DNA from: Roseiarcus sp963775575
Lineage (GTDB): Bacteria; Pseudomonadota; Alphaproteobacteria; Rhizobiales; Beijerinckiaceae
Direction: 5' to 3'
Assembly: GCA_963775575.1 (NCBI GenBank)
Contig: CAVZJG010000002.1
Coordinates: 1,488,001-1,552,000 of the forward strand
Length of the DNA stretch: 64,000 nt
Shown here: one piece after another, positions 1 through 8,613 of the stretch
How positions within the stretch are numbered: position 1 is the first letter of the stretch
Layout of the letters: every line of letters starts with the position of its first letter
Translations under genes and position numbers: made by a program
The notes under the pieces: generated by a model
What the model saw: only the letters and a program-made list of their open reading frames with translations
Databases searched by the model: none
Told to the model about the DNA's origin: nothing

Positions 1-270
1 GGAAAGAAAGTCGCCCCACGGCCGACCGTGAACCGCTTCTCGGCGTTCCCCTCCGGGCGACGTTCACATGTCTCGTCGCCCAGTCGTATGCGCGCTCAGG
101 CAATTATCGCCAAATGCCACCCAATTTCTCGGCGTCTATTTGTAGCGACAAAGCTACCTAATCCTGCTGGCTATCGTTTAGATTACTTTGTTGCTGAAAG
201 ATGCTAGCGTTGACAGGCAATTACGTTACGTCCAGACTCGGCCGCCAGCGTCAATGAGAGGAGCGTCGTC

Positions 271-747
271 GTGACGAAATTCTCGACTTCGAGGGACTCT
301 GACCGACGCGCCTGGTCGAAATTGCGGACGTACGACGGTCGGTGTTTCGATCTGGACGCGTTATTTCGGCGACTCGAACGGATCGAGGCGAGGCGGGGCG
401 GCGGACGGACCAGCGCCGTGGCGTCGCTGGCGCGGCGCCGGGACGCCGAGCTTCTCGCCCATGGCGGGGCTTTCGAGGCGGCGTGGGCGCGCGAACTCGC
501 GGCCTTGATCGAAATGAAGCGGGCGAAGACGCCGGAGGCGGAGGCGCTCGCCAGATCGGCGCGGGCGGCGACGGCGCGGATCGCCGCCAAGATCGAAGCG
601 ACCGCCGCCACAACGCTGGACGGTCTGAAAGTCAAGGCGCGGGCGATTCTGTGGCGGCGCAACGGCGAACCCTTGGAAATCGTCGATCCCGACATTCGGA
701 CCCGCGAGGATGCTCGCGCCGCGACGCCGGCCTCGCAAGCCCCGTAA
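271..747 (+). CDS. Hypothetical protein, helical, 158 aa
   Basis: No family recognised. The protein is Ala/Arg/Glu-rich and looks mostly helical across residues 30-130, with a conserved-looking stretch TTLDGLKVKARAILWRR near residues 113-129. There is no signal peptide and no membrane segment. The start follows a GAGAGGAG ribosome-binding stretch about 10 bases upstream. A TTGACA hexamer lies about 60 bases upstream, but I see no convincing -10 box for it. The overlapping reading frames on both strands are GC-driven shadows. That the gene is real rests on the ribosome-binding site and plausible composition only. Confidence 0.5.
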   Translation: MTKFSTSRDSDRRAWSKLRTYDGRCFDLDALFRRLERIEARRGGGRTSAVASLARRRDAELLAHGGAFEAAWARELAALIEMKRAKTPEAEALARSARAATARIAAKIEATAATTLDGLKVKARAILWRRNGEPLEIVDPDIRTREDARAATPASQAP

Positions 748-1156
748 GCTTTCGGGCCAATCCCATTGCGGCCCGTCGCGACCGCTCTCGCTGAGGCGTT
801 TTGCCGCAGAGATGGGGTTTGAGCGTTAACGGTCTCGCCGAGAAACTGTGCCAAGTTGCCGTAGGGGAAGGGCTCGGCTGACACGGGGAAGCGGCCGCGG
901 ATCGGCTCCGGGCCAATCGCCACGACGCATTTCCGGCCGACGAGGCGCTGCGCTTCGTCGGAATCCGCCGCGGGGGGAGCCGCGGCGCCCTGATTCGCCG
1001 CGGGCCGACGACGTTTCGCGGCTCGCGCCTCGGCGCCCGGCCGACCCCGCCGCGGCCAAGACTTCGTGGGCGGAAACCGCCTCGCCGCGCATGAAGTGCG
1101 GCCCGAAGCGCATCATGCGCATTTTACAGCTGCACTGCGGCGATAGAAGGCGCACG
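748..1156. other. About 400 bp without a secure gene
   Basis: All frames are open here because of high GC, but none has a recognisable product. Minus-strand frames around 780-1120 read like protein in short patches in two different frames, so a decayed gene is possible. I cannot define one. Confidence 0.3.
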
Positions 1157-3235
1157 ATGCCGAGTCGGTCATTGCCATGCGGATTCCGGCGCTGCCGGAA
1201 CAGGGGACTCAATTCCGTATCCTGCCGGTTGCGGACCCATTGTCGCCACGCGGCCAAGCCGCCATCGCCGGCGCCCGAAGAGAGAGGCGTCGCCGAGCCG
1301 TCCCCGTCCGCGAGGCCTTTCTCGCCGAGCCTTGCGGGCGACGAGGGGTGTCGCCCAGCTTCGCTTAAGGATCGAAAACGGGCGGGCCGACGCTTCATCG
1401 CCATCGGCCGCGACGCCCGGGGGCGCCTGGCGACCGAAAAGGCCCTGCGCAAGTCCAAGGCGAAATTCGCCGCGCTGTTCGCCCTGGTTCCCGACCCGAT
1501 GGCTCTGATCCGCCTCGACGACGGACGGGTGCTGAACGTCAGCCGCGGCTTTTGCGAATATTTCGGCTACGGCGCGAGCGAAATCGTCGGACGATCGACG
1601 CTTCCCGGCGATCTCGGCTTGTGGGTCGACGCCGGCCATCGACGCCAATGGCGGGAGACGATCGAGCGCGACGGCGAGATCCACGACTTCGAAGCGCCGG
1701 CGCGGCGCAAGGACGGCGCGCTTCTCAAGGCGCTGTTGTCGGCCAAGCGGGTCGAGGTCGACGGCGAGCTCTGCGCGCTGGCGGTCGTGCGCGACTTCGG
1801 CGAGCGCGACAGGCTCGCCGAGCGCCAGGAGCCGGTCGCCCACCACAACCCGCTGACCGGCCTGCCCAACCGTCGGCTGCTCGACGACCGCCTGCGCCAG
1901 GCGATCGGCCAGAACGCGCGCGTCGGCGCCCGCGTCGCGGTCTGCTCCCTCGACTTCGACAATTTTGGGGAAGTCAACGACCTGCTCGGCCGCGAGGCCG
2001 GGAACCAGATGCTGATCGAGGCGGCGAAGCGCCTGGTGGCCGGCGTGCGCAGCGGCGACACGGTGGCCCGGCTCGGCGGCGACGAATTCGCCATCGTGCT
2101 CTCGGGGCTGACCAGCGACGACGAGTGGCAATCGGCGCTTGACCGTCTGCTTCTCGCGCTTTCGGCTCCCTATGCGCTCGGCGACCGCACGCGGGAGGGG
2201 CTCTCGGCAAGCGTCGGCGTGACCCTGTATCCCGACGATCCGGCCGATCCCGACACCCTGATTCGTCACGCCGACCACGCCATGTTCGCCGCCAAGCAGG
2301 CGGGCAAGAACCGCTGCCAGATGTTCGACGCCACGATCGAGCAGCGCATCGAGGCGCGCCACCAAACCCGTCGGCGGCTCGCCGAGGCGCTGGAATCGGG
2401 GCAGTTCCGCCTTTACTACCAGCCCCAGGTGGACTGCCGAACCGGCCGCTGCGTCGGCGTCGAAGCGTTGATCCGCTGGCAGCATCCGACCCTCGGCCTG
2501 CTGCCGCCGGCCGAGTTCCTGCCGCTGATCGAGGGCGCCGATCTGGCGCTCGAGGTCGGCGAGTGGGTGATCCGCGAGGCGCTGTCCCAGATCGTGCAAT
2601 GGCGGCGCGAAGGCGTCGATCTGACCGTCAGCGTCAACGCCTTCGCCCGCCAGTTGCAACAGCCGAACTTCCCCGGCGCCCTCGCCGGCGCCATGGAGCG
2701 TTGCCCCGAGGCGGGGCGGGACCGTCTGCAGATCGAGATCGTCGAGACGGCGGCGTTGAAGGACCTCGACGTCGCGCGGCAAATGATCGAGGACTGCCGC
2801 AAACTCGGCGTCTCGTTCTCCCTCGACGATTTCGGCACCGGCTATTCGACCCTCGCCCACGTCCGCCATCTGCCGGTGGCGGAGATCAAGATCGACCAGT
2901 CCTTCGTGCGTCACATGCTGGCGCGCTCGGAAGACCTCGCGATCGTCGAAGTGGTGATCCGGCTGGGGCGCGCTTTCGGCCGCTCGCTCGTCGCCGAAGG
3001 GGTCGAAACCCCGGCGCACATCGTGCGCCTGCTGGCGCTCGGTTGCGACGTGATGCAGGGCTTTGCGCTGGCGCGGCCAATGCCGCCGGACGAAATCCCG
3101 CGCTGGCTGCGCGAGTTCCGCCCAGACCCGGCCTGGGGTCGGACGGCGGTCGGCGGCATGGAGGAGCGCGCGGCAGGGGCGCTCGGAGCCGAACGAGGCG
3201 CCGCCGCGGCGGAGATTCGCGTCCCAACGCCTTGA
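1157..3235 (+). CDS. PAS-GGDEF-EAL cyclic-di-GMP protein
   Basis: Signalling protein predicted to make and/or degrade cyclic di-GMP. A PAS domain lies near nucleotides 1450-1800. It is followed by a GGDEF domain with an intact LGGDEF active-site loop at about nt 2070 and the usual NPLTGLPNRRLLDDRL entry segment. The EAL domain has EALIRW near nt 2460, DDFGTGYSTL near nt 2825 and EGVET near nt 3000. Both catalytic domains look intact, so a bifunctional enzyme is possible. No membrane segment is visible, so it is probably cytosolic. The frame is open back to 848, but the extra N-terminus is Arg/Pro-rich and unlike the family. I chose the ATG preceded by AGAAGG with a 6-base gap; a start closer to the PAS domain is also possible. 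The C-terminal tail is low complexity. Confidence 0.8.
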   Translation: MPSRSLPCGFRRCRNRGLNSVSCRLRTHCRHAAKPPSPAPEERGVAEPSPSARPFSPSLAGDEGCRPASLKDRKRAGRRFIAIGRDARGRLATEKALRKSKAKFAALFALVPDPMALIRLDDGRVLNVSRGFCEYFGYGASEIVGRSTLPGDLGLWVDAGHRRQWRETIERDGEIHDFEAPARRKDGALLKALLSAKRVEVDGELCALAVVRDFGERDRLAERQEPVAHHNPLTGLPNRRLLDDRLRQAIGQNARVGARVAVCSLDFDNFGEVNDLLGREAGNQMLIEAAKRLVAGVRSGDTVARLGGDEFAIVLSGLTSDDEWQSALDRLLLALSAPYALGDRTREGLSASVGVTLYPDDPADPDTLIRHADHAMFAAKQAGKNRCQMFDATIEQRIEARHQTRRRLAEALESGQFRLYYQPQVDCRTGRCVGVEALIRWQHPTLGLLPPAEFLPLIEGADLALEVGEWVIREALSQIVQWRREGVDLTVSVNAFARQLQQPNFPGALAGAMERCPEAGRDRLQIEIVETAALKDLDVARQMIEDCRKLGVSFSLDDFGTGYSTLAHVRHLPVAEIKIDQSFVRHMLARSEDLAIVEVVIRLGRAFGRSLVAEGVETPAHIVRLLALGCDVMQGFALARPMPPDEIPRWLREFRPDPAWGRTAVGGMEERAAGALGAERGAAAAEIRVPTP

Positions 3236-3252
3236 ACTCAGCCGTCCGCCCC

Positions 3253-5052
3253 CTACCGCCGCCCGAACAGCCGCTCGATGTCCGCGAGCTTCAGCTCGAC
3301 GTAGGTCGGGCGGCCGTGGTTGCATTGGCCGGCGCCCGGGGTCGCCTCCATTTCACGCAACAACGCGTTCATCTCCTCGGGGCGGAGCTTGCGGCCCGAG
3401 CGGACGGAATGGTGGCAGGCGATGGTCGCCAGGCGATGGTCGAGCCGGCGCTCGAGGGAAAGCGCGCCGTCCTCGGCGGCCAAGTCCTCGGCGAGGTCGC
3501 GCAGAAGCGCGGCGAGGTCGGCGCCGTCGAGCGCCGCCGGGGCTTCGCGCAGCAGCGCCGCGCCGGGGCCGAAGCCTTCGACCACCAAGCCGAGCTTCTC
3601 CAACTCCTCCGCGCGCTCGACGAGCGCCGCCGCCGCGCGCGGCTCGAGATCGACCACCAGCGGGCTGAGCAGGATCTGCCGGACGACGCCGCTCTGCTCG
3701 CGCTGGCGCTTCAGCTTCTCGTAGACGATGCGCTCGTGCGCGGCGTGCTGGTCGACGATCACGATTCCCTCGCGCGTCTGGGCGACGATATAGGCGTCGT
3801 GAACTTGCGCGCGCGCGGCGCCGAGCGGCGCGGCGAGGTCGGCGCTTTGAGGCGGCGCGGCATTGGCGGCGGCGGCGGGGGCGAGGCCGCCGAACGAAGC
3901 CTGCGCGCCTTCGGCGAAGCGGTCGTCGCTCGTCCGTTCCGACGCGGCGGGCGAAGCGCGCCAGTCCCAGTTCTGCGGCGTCGGCGCCGCGCCCCGCCAC
4001 GGCGGCGCGCGCATCGCGGCGAGCGTATTGGCGCCGCCGGTCGTCGTCGCGCGGTGACGCGCCGCTTCGAGCGCCTGTTTGACCGCGCCGACGACGAGGC
4101 CGCGCACTAGGCCGCCGTCGCGAAAGCGCACCTCGGCCTTGGCGGGATGGACGTTGACGTCGACCTCGCGGGGATCGCAGACAACGTTAAGCGCCGCGAC
4201 GGCATGGCGGCCTTGCGGGAGGTAGTCGAGATAGGCCGCGCGCAGCGCCCCGGCGATCAGCTTGTCGCGCACGGCGCGGCCGTTGACAAAGAAATATTGC
4301 GACAGCGCGTTGGGCTTGTTGAGGGTCGGCAGGCCGACCCAGCCCGTCAGCCGCACGCCCTCGCGCAGCGCGTCGACGCGCAGCGCGTTGGCGGCGAAAT
4401 CCTCGCCCAGCGCCTGGCGCACCCGCTCGCGCTCGCCCGCCTCGCCGTGTCCGCAGGCCGGCCAGTCGAACGAGGCGCCGATTTCGCTCGAGAAAGAAAA
4501 GCGCGTCTCAGGGTTGGCGAGCGCGAGACGGCGCACCGCGTCGGCGCAAGCTTGCGCCTCGCTGCGATCGCTTTTCAGGAACTTCAGCCGCGCCGGCGTG
4601 GCGGCGAAGAGATCGCGCGCCTCGACGCGGGCGCCGACCGGATGCGCCGAGGGGCGCAGCGCGCTTTTGACGCCGTCCTCGACCCGCATCTCGAAGGCTT
4701 GCGCCGCGCCGCGCGCGCGGGAGCGGATTTCGAGCCGCGACACGGCGGCGATCGACGGCAGCGCCTCGCCGCGAAAGCCGAGCGTCGCGATTCGCGTCAA
4801 ATCGCCGTCGGGAAGTTTCGACGTGGCGTGGCGCTCGACCGACAGCGCGAGGTCGTCGGCGTCCATGCCGACGCCATCGTCGCTGACGCGGATCAACGCC
4901 CGCCCGCCCGCTTCGATGGCGACGTCGATGCGCGTCGCGCCGGCGTCAAGCGCGTTCTCGACCAGCTCCTTGACCGCCGCCGCCGGCCGCTCGACGACTT
5001 CGCCGGCGGCGATGCGGTCGATCAGCAGCGGGTCAAGGCGGCGGATGGACAT
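3253..5052 (-). CDS. mutL: DNA mismatch repair protein MutL
   Basis: MutL couples MutS mismatch recognition to strand incision. The N-terminal GHKL ATPase carries NALDAG, DDGVGMD and GFRGEALPSI in the first 100 residues. A variable Ala/Pro-rich linker follows near residues 330-420. The C-terminal domain has DQHAAHERIVYE, which fits the DQHA(X)2E(X)4E endonuclease signature, plus ACHHSVRSGRKL and CNHGRPTY metal-site motifs. This therefore looks like the incising type of MutL found in bacteria without MutH. The length of 599 aa is normal. It ends 17 bp from the GGDEF-EAL gene, tail to tail. Start ATG gives the standard N-terminus with IDRIAAGEVVERP. Confidence 0.97.
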   Translation of the reverse strand: MSIRRLDPLLIDRIAAGEVVERPAAAVKELVENALDAGATRIDVAIEAGGRALIRVSDDGVGMDADDLALSVERHATSKLPDGDLTRIATLGFRGEALPSIAAVSRLEIRSRARGAAQAFEMRVEDGVKSALRPSAHPVGARVEARDLFAATPARLKFLKSDRSEAQACADAVRRLALANPETRFSFSSEIGASFDWPACGHGEAGERERVRQALGEDFAANALRVDALREGVRLTGWVGLPTLNKPNALSQYFFVNGRAVRDKLIAGALRAAYLDYLPQGRHAVAALNVVCDPREVDVNVHPAKAEVRFRDGGLVRGLVVGAVKQALEAARHRATTTGGANTLAAMRAPPWRGAAPTPQNWDWRASPAASERTSDDRFAEGAQASFGGLAPAAAANAAPPQSADLAAPLGAARAQVHDAYIVAQTREGIVIVDQHAAHERIVYEKLKRQREQSGVVRQILLSPLVVDLEPRAAAALVERAEELEKLGLVVEGFGPGAALLREAPAALDGADLAALLRDLAEDLAAEDGALSLERRLDHRLATIACHHSVRSGRKLRPEEMNALLREMEATPGAGQCNHGRPTYVELKLADIERLFGRR

Positions 5053-5274
5053 GGCGGGCTTCCTTGGCTCGGCGGATCGGGGGCTTCGCGTCGGCTCAAG
5101 GGCGAGAGCGTCACCGCCAGCATGACAAATGAGGGCTCGCGCAGCAAAACGCCAGCGCTGCGGCGAAAAAACGCAGGGCGCCGAACTCGTCTCGGCTTGC
5201 CGGGGGTCGGCAGCTCAAATAGGGTGAGGACGTTCGATATTCAACAAACGCGCGCAATCGAGGGGAACATTGTG

Positions 5275-5469
5275 ATGAAGGTGAAATCGCTGATTCTTTT
5301 GGCTGTCGGTCTGTCGCTCATCGCGTCGACGCCGTCTTGGGCGCTCAGAACTTCGACCGGCGCCAGACATGACTGCAGGGTGCTCGTCAACGACAAGGGC
5401 CTCAAAGGGGCTGCGCGGCAGGCCGAATACGACAGATGCATGGTAGTAGGCGCGGCGAACTATAAGTAA
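5275..5469 (+). CDS. Small exported PsiF-like protein
   Basis: A 64-residue protein with a clear Sec signal peptide: MKVKS, then a hydrophobic stretch of about 15 residues, with predicted cleavage after SWA. The mature part is about 40 residues with two cysteines and a KGLKGAARQAEYDRCM segment. This resembles the PsiF repeat (KGLKG.x.R..F...CL), a short periplasmic motif of unknown function linked to phosphate starvation in enterobacteria. A GAGGGG ribosome-binding site lies 9 bases before the ATG. It is monocistronic between mutL and a convergent peptidase gene. The two cysteines could form a disulfide. The PsiF assignment is by motif only. Confidence 0.72.
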   Translation: MKVKSLILLAVGLSLIASTPSWALRTSTGARHDCRVLVNDKGLKGAARQAEYDRCMVVGAANYK

Positions 5470-5521
5470 GCATTGTCTCGTCATCGAGCCGTCGCACCAA
5501 CTATTCGTCCGGCGGCTCGCT

Positions 5522-6805
5522 TCACATCTTTTCCGGCCGTCCCACCAGCACGACGCTGAGCGCGCCGTCGCCGAACAGGCGCTCGGCGACGCGCCGCGCG
5601 TCGGCCATCGTCACCGCCGCGATCCTGGCGTTGCGTTCGACGAGCCAGGTCGGCGCGTGGCCTTCGAGCTGAATCTGGACGAGCTGGCCGGCGATCTTGG
5701 CCGACGTGTCGAAACGCAAGGGATAGGAGCCGATGAGGTATTTCTTGCCCTTCTCCAGTTCGCCCTCGGCGAGGCCGTCGTGCGCCATGTCGAGAATTTG
5801 GCCGCCGATGACCGCGAGCGATTCGTGAGCGCGTTCGTTCTTGGTGGTGACGCCGCCATAGAGATAGCTGGCGTGATCGAGCGCCGAGATCGAGGCTGAA
5901 ACCGAATAGGCGAGGCCGCGCTTTTCCCTGACCTCGCGGAACAGCCGCGAAGAGAGGCCGGTTCCGCCGCCGAGCACGTGCGCCAGCACGATGCTGGCGA
6001 TGTGATCGGGGTCCTGGCGCGGCGCGGCGGGCCGGCCGAAACGAATGGTCGACTGCGGCACGTCGAGGTCGACGATCTCGACGCCCCCCAACCCGGCGAA
6101 CGGGGCTTCGGCGACGGCTTGGAGATCGCCGCTCGCCGGCAGATCGGCGAACGCCTGGTCGACGAGGGCGGCCGCGCGCTTTTCGTCGACGGCGCCGACG
6201 ACGCCGATATGGAGGGCGCCGCGGGCGACGAGCCGGCGGGCGAGCGCGGTCAGTTCGTCGCGCTCGATCGCCGCCAGGCTCTCGAGCGAGCCCTCCGTCG
6301 GCAGGCCGTAGGGGTGGCCGGGGAAGACGCGCGCGCGCCAGGCGCGCCCCGCCATCGCCGCGGGATCGTTGGCCTCGCGGCGGAGCTGGGCGTTCATCTG
6401 CTCGCGCACGCGCTCGAACGGCGCCTCGTCGAGGCGCGGCGCGTTGAGGGCGAGGCGCAGCAACTCGCCGGTGCGGTCGAGATGGCGCTTAAGCGTGCGC
6501 ACCCGCCCGCCGATATGGTCGCGTTCGGCGTGGAACGAGATTTCGATCGCCTTCTCGTCGAGCGCCTGCTGGAAGGCCTGGCTGTCGAGATCGCCCGCGC
6601 CTTCGTCGAGCAGGCCCGCGAGCAGCGTCGCCGCGCCCGCCTTGCCCGCCGGGTCCTGCGCCGCGCCGCCGCCGAAGGCGAATTCGAGCGAGACAAGCAG
6701 AACCGCGTAGTCCTCGACCAGCCAGAAGCGAACGCCGCGCGGGCTCAGGAGTTCGCGCACGTTGACCGCGCTCGAGGCGACGGGATTGGCGAGAGACGCA
6801 TTCAT
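5522..6805 (-). CDS. M16 peptidase-like protein, predicted inactive subunit
   Basis: A 427-residue protein of the pitrilysin/M16B fold. The position where an active family member has HxxEH reads AGAATLLAGLLDEGAGD, so the zinc ligands are missing. In two-component M16B proteases one protein carries zinc and the partner supplies the substrate-binding half; this looks like the partner. The gene upstream on the same strand (ending at 6879) keeps HFLEH. A later VDEKRAAALVDQAFADLP segment and the C-terminal half are typical of the family. Start ATG at 6805 gives MNASLANPVA. No signal peptide is obvious. The gap to the upstream partner is 73 bp, so one operon is likely. Confidence 0.88.
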   Translation of the reverse strand: MNASLANPVASSAVNVRELLSPRGVRFWLVEDYAVLLVSLEFAFGGGAAQDPAGKAGAATLLAGLLDEGAGDLDSQAFQQALDEKAIEISFHAERDHIGGRVRTLKRHLDRTGELLRLALNAPRLDEAPFERVREQMNAQLRREANDPAAMAGRAWRARVFPGHPYGLPTEGSLESLAAIERDELTALARRLVARGALHIGVVGAVDEKRAAALVDQAFADLPASGDLQAVAEAPFAGLGGVEIVDLDVPQSTIRFGRPAAPRQDPDHIASIVLAHVLGGGTGLSSRLFREVREKRGLAYSVSASISALDHASYLYGGVTTKNERAHESLAVIGGQILDMAHDGLAEGELEKGKKYLIGSYPLRFDTSAKIAGQLVQIQLEGHAPTWLVERNARIAAVTMADARRVAERLFGDGALSVVLVGRPEKM

Positions 6806-6878
6806 CGGCGTTTCCTCGACTTGGCGTTCGCCTCGACGATCGGCGCCGCGGCGAAGGGTTCGTTCGCAGCCTGTCGTC

Positions 6879-8069
6879 TCAAGCCGCCGTTTCGTCCGCC
6901 GGCAGCAGAAATCCGGTGACCCCGCGCCGGCGCTCCAGCTGCTTGCGCGCCGCGGCGAGCACGCTTTCGGCGCCGACCGCCTCGATGCGCTCGGGCCATT
7001 CCTGGACGTCGCGGATGGTCTGGCCGGTGGCGAGCGCCGCCCCATACCAGCGCGCCAGGGTCGCCTGGCTGTCCTGGGCGTAGATCGCGTCGGCGACGAG
7101 CCGCGTCTTGGCGCGCTCCAGCGCCTTCGCCTCGACGCCCTCGGCGATCAAAGCGTTGAGAACCCGATCGATCGCGGCGTCGAGATCGGGGAGCGAGACG
7201 CCGGGCGCCGGCACCGCGTAGAGGTAGAACCGCGTCTCGTCGAGGGCCGCGCCCATATAATAGGCCCCCACGGCGACCGCCCGTTTCTCCTCGAGAACCA
7301 GCTTACGGTAGAGCAGGCTGGTCTGGCCGCCGCCGAGGAGATGGGCGAGCAGATCGAGCGCCTCCGCCTCGCCGGGCGCCGCGGTGCGATACGAAGGGGC
7401 GAGATAGCAGCGCTGCCAGCTCGGCTGTTCGACCTTTTCGTCGTTGACGACGACCAACCGGCGCGCGACCGGCTCCGGTTCTCGCGGACGGCGGCGCTCG
7501 GGCGCAGCGCCGCGCGGGGCGATCTTGCCGTAATGCAGCTCGGCCAGCCGCCGCGCTTCCTCCGGTTCGGCGTCGCCGGCGACGATCACGATGGCGTTTT
7601 CCGGGGTGTAGAAGCGCGCGTAATAGGCGAGCGCGTCCTCGCGGGTGAGGCGCTCGATCTCGTGGCCCCAGCCGATGATCGGCGCGCCGTAGGGGTGGTG
7701 GGTGAACAGCGCCGCCTGCACCGCCTCGGAGAGCTGGGCGCTCGGATCGGCGTCGCAATGCATGCGCCGCTCCTCCAACACCACGTCGCGCTCCGGGGCG
7801 ACGACTTCGTCGGTCAGCGCCAGTCCGGTCATGCGGTCGGCCTCGAACTCCATCACCTCGCTGAGGCGCTCCTTGGCGACGCGCTGGAAATAGGCGGTGT
7901 AATCGGCGCCGGTGAAGGCGTTCTCCTGACCGCCGATTTCGGCGATGCGCAGCGAGAACTCGCCCTGCGGATGGGCCTTGGTGCCCTTGAACATCAGATG
8001 TTCGAGGAAATGCGCGATGCCCGACTTGCCCTGCGGATCGTCGGCCGAGCCGTTGCGATACCACACCAT
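6879..8069 (-). CDS. M16 zinc metallopeptidase, 5' end disrupted
   Basis: This is the catalytic partner of the M16 pair: HFLEHLMFKGT supplies the HxxEH zinc motif and an EFSLRIAEIGGQENAFT segment follows. From the ATG at 8069 the protein is 396 aa, but it then lacks the first beta-strand of the fold. The same frame continues upstream with a family-typical sequence (DFRLDNGLEVVVIPDRRAP) and contains no ATG, GTG or TTG until it hits TGA at 8217-8219. Beyond that TGA the frame opens again to an ATG at 8279 encoding MSNRRRSPAVRF. The gene is therefore either nonsense-mutated at codon 21, mis-sequenced, or started at an unusual codon. Function in the present form is doubtful. Confidence 0.75.
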   Translation of the reverse strand: MVWYRNGSADDPQGKSGIAHFLEHLMFKGTKAHPQGEFSLRIAEIGGQENAFTGADYTAYFQRVAKERLSEVMEFEADRMTGLALTDEVVAPERDVVLEERRMHCDADPSAQLSEAVQAALFTHHPYGAPIIGWGHEIERLTREDALAYYARFYTPENAIVIVAGDAEPEEARRLAELHYGKIAPRGAAPERRRPREPEPVARRLVVVNDEKVEQPSWQRCYLAPSYRTAAPGEAEALDLLAHLLGGGQTSLLYRKLVLEEKRAVAVGAYYMGAALDETRFYLYAVPAPGVSLPDLDAAIDRVLNALIAEGVEAKALERAKTRLVADAIYAQDSQATLARWYGAALATGQTIRDVQEWPERIEAVGAESVLAAARKQLERRRGVTGFLLPADETAA

Positions 8070-8279
8070 ATGGGTGACGACCGGCGCCCGGCGATCGGGA
8101 ATGACGACGACCTCGAGGCCGTTGTCGAGGCGAAAATCGACGACGCCCGATCCGGACGCGGAACGAGCGGAGGCCGGCGCGGCGGCGGGCTCGAGAGAGC
8201 TCGGAGGAAAGACGCTTCATCGACGCCCGATCGGCTGGAGAAGGAAGCGAACGGCCGGCGACCGACGCCTGTTTGACAT

Positions 8280-8613
8280 TAAGGCGACATATAGGACGCC
8301 TTCGCGGCCACCGCCAGTCGTCTCGTCCCACGAGGGTTAAGGCGAGGCGAACGCCAGCGATCTTGACGAAATCGTCGACTTGCCGCATGGCGCGGCGAGC
8401 CATGACGGCTTCCCGCGCGGGCCTTCCCTGCTCGATCAGGACGCGTCGAGCCGCTCCTTTTCGCCGTTCGCGCGCCTTCTCGGCAGGGAGGGCCGAAAGC
8501 GGCCGGTCGCGCCGCATCGCCGCCCGGCGCGGATCGAACAGGCCGAAAGGCGACGCTCGGCGGTCGGCTGGCGCCGCATTCGCCGGTTTTAGAGAGGACG
8601 CGCGAAAGGCCCC
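8280..8613. other. 334-bp intergenic region
   Basis: Divergent spacer between the M16 operon (minus strand) and the FUSC gene (plus strand). It must hold both promoters. No recognisable gene; the open frames on both strands are Arg-rich shadows. Confidence 0.4.

Noticed and set aside
775..1120. Possible minus-strand gene left of the GGDEF-EAL gene
   Set aside because: Protein-like text appears in two different frames without a shared start or recognised family; it could be a decayed gene, but nothing defines it.
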